A DNA stretch of 7,765 nucleotides from Gammaproteobacteria bacterium (lineage in GTDB: Bacteria; Pseudomonadota; Gammaproteobacteria; UBA4575). Positions 6,402-7,765 of the stretch are shown here, in pieces. The DNA lies in NCBI GenBank assembly GCA_027297825.1, contig JAPUHH010000179.1, positions 1-7,765 of the forward strand, in the 5' to 3' direction. Each line of letters opens with the position of its first letter. The first letter of the stretch is position 1. The notes beneath the pieces are model-generated. The model ran no database searches, was not told the DNA's origin, and was given only the letters and a program-made list of their open reading frames with translations. The position numbers and the translations under genes were made by a program.

Positions 6402-7631
6402 TTGGAAAAATTTGACCCGCTAGCACACTTTACAATTACTGATAACGCTTTATCGTTTGGTGATTTTGATCTTAATGATATTTTTCAATTGGGATACACA
6501 ACGCCTTTATATATCTATTCAAAAAATATCATAAAAAATAAGATATATATGCTGCGAAATTTACTTTCGCCAGAATTTAAAATTTATTACTCCATTAAAG
6601 CTAATCCATTTCAAGATATTGTCAATTACTTGCATCAATATGTCGACGGATTCGATGTTTCATCCATCCGCGAATTGGACCTTGCTTTAAGCACTGGAAT
6701 ACCTGGTAACAATATTTGCTATACCGGGCCCGGGAAAAGTGAAACTGAATTAGAAGCAGCAATTAAATCTAATGCCATTATTAGCGCAGAATCAAAATTA
6801 GAGATCGAGAAAATTATACAACTAGGATCTAGTTTAAATATCACTCCAAGAATACTCATTCGTGTCAATCCAAATTACACTCAGCGTCGTGCCGGCATGA
6901 AAATGGCTAGCGGCTCCAGTCCATTTGGAATAGATGCTGAATCTGTGCCAGATATAATTCGTTGGATTGAAAATACCAAACTGCTACTTGAAGGCTTTCA
7001 TGTTTATACTGGCTCACAAATTCTGGATGCCGATGCAATTAATGACGGGCAATATAATACCTTTAAATTGCTTAAAGAATTATCAAATATTTGCGTACAA
7101 ACCGTTAACATCGTCAATGTAGGAGGCGGCTTTGGGATTCCATATTTCTGCAAACATCGCCCTCTAGACATCACCTCTGTAACAGAAAACTTGAATAATT
7201 TGCTATCAGAAATAAATAGTGGAAAATTTTCAACCGGATTACATACTGTAATTGAACTTGGCCGATATATTGTGGGCGAATCTGGCGTATATATTTGCAA
7301 AGTTATAGATAAAAAAATCTCTAGAGGGAAAACATATTTAATTACTGATGGAGGAATGCACCATCATCTTGCCGCGAGTGGTAACTTAGGTCAAAAAGTT
7401 CGAAAAAATTTTCCAATTTACGTTGCCAATAAAATTACATCTCACAACACAGAAAAAGTTACCGTTACAGGAAAACTTTGCACTCCACTAGATATACTTG
7501 CAGATGATGTACTGCTGAGCAAAAGCGTTGTCGGTGATTATATTGCAATTATGAATTCAGGCGCATATTGTCTATCTGCCAGTCCCATTAATTTTTTAAG
7601 TCACCCTGTAGCACAAGAGGTTTTACTGTAA
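6402..7631 (+). CDS. PLP-dependent decarboxylase, exosortase-A-associated (TIGR03099-like) type
   Basis: A 409-aa fold-type III PLP decarboxylase of the ornithine/diaminopimelate decarboxylase superfamily. Motifs in order are TPLYIYS (34-40), YYSIKANP with the PLP Lys66, DGFDVSSIREL, YTGPGKSETEL (107-117), RVNPNYTQRRAGMKM, FGIDAESVP, GFHVYTGSQ with His200, the phosphate-binding GGGFGIPYF (241-249), ELGRYIVGESGVY (285-297), ITDGGMHHHLAASGN (314-328), LCTPLD with Cys360 at the subunit-interface position, and a C-terminal GAYCLSASPINFL. GPGK, SGMKM-like, GGGFGIPYF, HHHLAASGN and CTPLD are features I associate with the exosortase-A cluster decarboxylase family; housekeeping LysA differs, with a CESGD motif. 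The family is suspected to act on carrier-protein-bound amino acids, as BtrK does; the substrate here is unknown. The start is TTG with AGG 7 nt upstream; an in-frame stop at 6387 rules out extension, and the next Met (residue 50) would delete conserved sequence. It is visibly more AT-rich than the pheA block, suggesting separate acquisition. Confidence 0.88.
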   Translation: MEKFDPLAHFTITDNALSFGDFDLNDIFQLGYTTPLYIYSKNIIKNKIYMLRNLLSPEFKIYYSIKANPFQDIVNYLHQYVDGFDVSSIRELDLALSTGIPGNNICYTGPGKSETELEAAIKSNAIISAESKLEIEKIIQLGSSLNITPRILIRVNPNYTQRRAGMKMASGSSPFGIDAESVPDIIRWIENTKLLLEGFHVYTGSQILDADAINDGQYNTFKLLKELSNICVQTVNIVNVGGGFGIPYFCKHRPLDITSVTENLNNLLSEINSGKFSTGLHTVIELGRYIVGESGVYICKVIDKKISRGKTYLITDGGMHHHLAASGNLGQKVRKNFPIYVANKITSHNTEKVTVTGKLCTPLDILADDVLLSKSVVGDYIAIMNSGAYCLSASPINFLSHPVAQEVLL

Positions 7632-7646
7632 ATAAAAATTTAGGGT

Positions 7647-7668
7647 AAAATTATTAGCGCTAATTTTT
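7647..7668. terminator. Weak AT-rich dyad after the decarboxylase gene, possible terminator
   Basis: Sixteen nt after the decarboxylase stop, AAAATTA (7647-7653) and TAATTTT (7661-7667) form a perfect 7-bp inverted repeat around TTAGCGC. A competing 12-bp self-complementary core, ATTAGCGCTAAT, lies at 7653-7664. The right arm runs into a T-rich stretch, but the stem has no GC pairs, so intrinsic termination would be inefficient. An operator-like dyad for a downstream gene is an alternative. Confidence 0.25.
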
Positions 7669-7765
7669 AATTATATTTATCTATGTTACTCGTCTTATTA
7701 TTACAATAATAAATTCTCGGCTATGCCAAATTGCAATACAAAGAATTTTTCCGCTACGCCTAGTC

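Noticed and set aside
7004..7300. Minus-strand reading frame of 98 codons opposite the decarboxylase
   Set aside because: It is antisense to conserved PLP-enzyme motifs and has no independent sign of coding.
6402..7631. Calling the plus-strand decarboxylase lysA
   Set aside because: GPGK, GGGFGIPYF, HHHLAASGN and CTPLD fit the exosortase-A-associated family, and the CESGD motif of diaminopimelate decarboxylase is not seen.
7632..7765. Possible partial gene at the right edge on either strand
   Set aside because: Short open stretches run to the edge on both strands, but none has a start with a ribosome site or a recognisable protein.
1..7765. tRNA or rRNA genes, CRISPR arrays, transposase genes or IS ends
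   Set aside because: I saw no cloverleaf-like or rRNA sequence, no regularly spaced long repeats, and no transposase motifs or paired terminal inverted repeats.

Overview
The window reads as chromosomal DNA from a gammaproteobacterium, probably a free-living or marine relative of the Pseudomonas/Cellvibrio side of the class. The evidence is the minus-strand gene order pheA-tyrA-aroA-cmk-rpsA-ihfB, the close fit of the PheA, Cmk and S1 proteins to gammaproteobacterial forms as I remember them, and moderately AT-rich base composition. The genus assignment is only inference.

Layout. Positions 1-5842 are one tightly packed minus-strand block, so it is read from right to left: pheA (chorismate mutase/prephenate dehydratase), tyrA (prephenate dehydrogenase), aroA (EPSP synthase), cmk (CMP kinase), rpsA (ribosomal protein S1) and the first 34 codons of ihfB (IHF beta), which runs off the left edge. 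Gaps between genes are about 18-36 nt, which suggests one transcription unit, possibly with internal promoters. Positions 5843-6401 hold no large gene. This stretch contains the divergent upstream region of pheA, a perfect 7-1-7 palindrome, a likely unannotated 32-residue single-pass membrane peptide on the plus strand (6036-6134), and an AT-rich spacer. Positions 6402-7631 encode a plus-strand PLP-dependent decarboxylase of the ODC/DAP-decarboxylase fold. It most resembles the exosortase-A-associated family (TIGR03099) rather than housekeeping LysA. Positions 7632-7765 are AT-rich and non-coding as far as I can see, with a weak dyad and a short degenerate repeat at the edge.

How the genes work together. 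AroA makes EPSP, which leads to chorismate. PheA converts chorismate through prephenate to phenylpyruvate, and TyrA draws on the same prephenate to make 4-hydroxyphenylpyruvate. Cmk, S1 and IHF beta form the conserved nucleotide, translation and nucleoid tail of this super-operon. Compared with the Pseudomonas arrangement (gyrA-serC-pheA-hisC-[tyrA-aroA fusion]-cmk-rpsA-ihfB), hisC is missing between pheA and tyrA, TyrA and AroA are separate proteins, and serC/gyrA do not lie directly upstream. The conserved block ends abruptly at pheA, next to a visibly more AT-rich accessory-looking gene.

Nothing here proves a new system. The best leads are the 32-aa membrane peptide, the isolated TIGR03099-like decarboxylase, the palindrome in the divergent region, and the aromatic-rich readable leader with a possible start-codon hairpin upstream of pheA.
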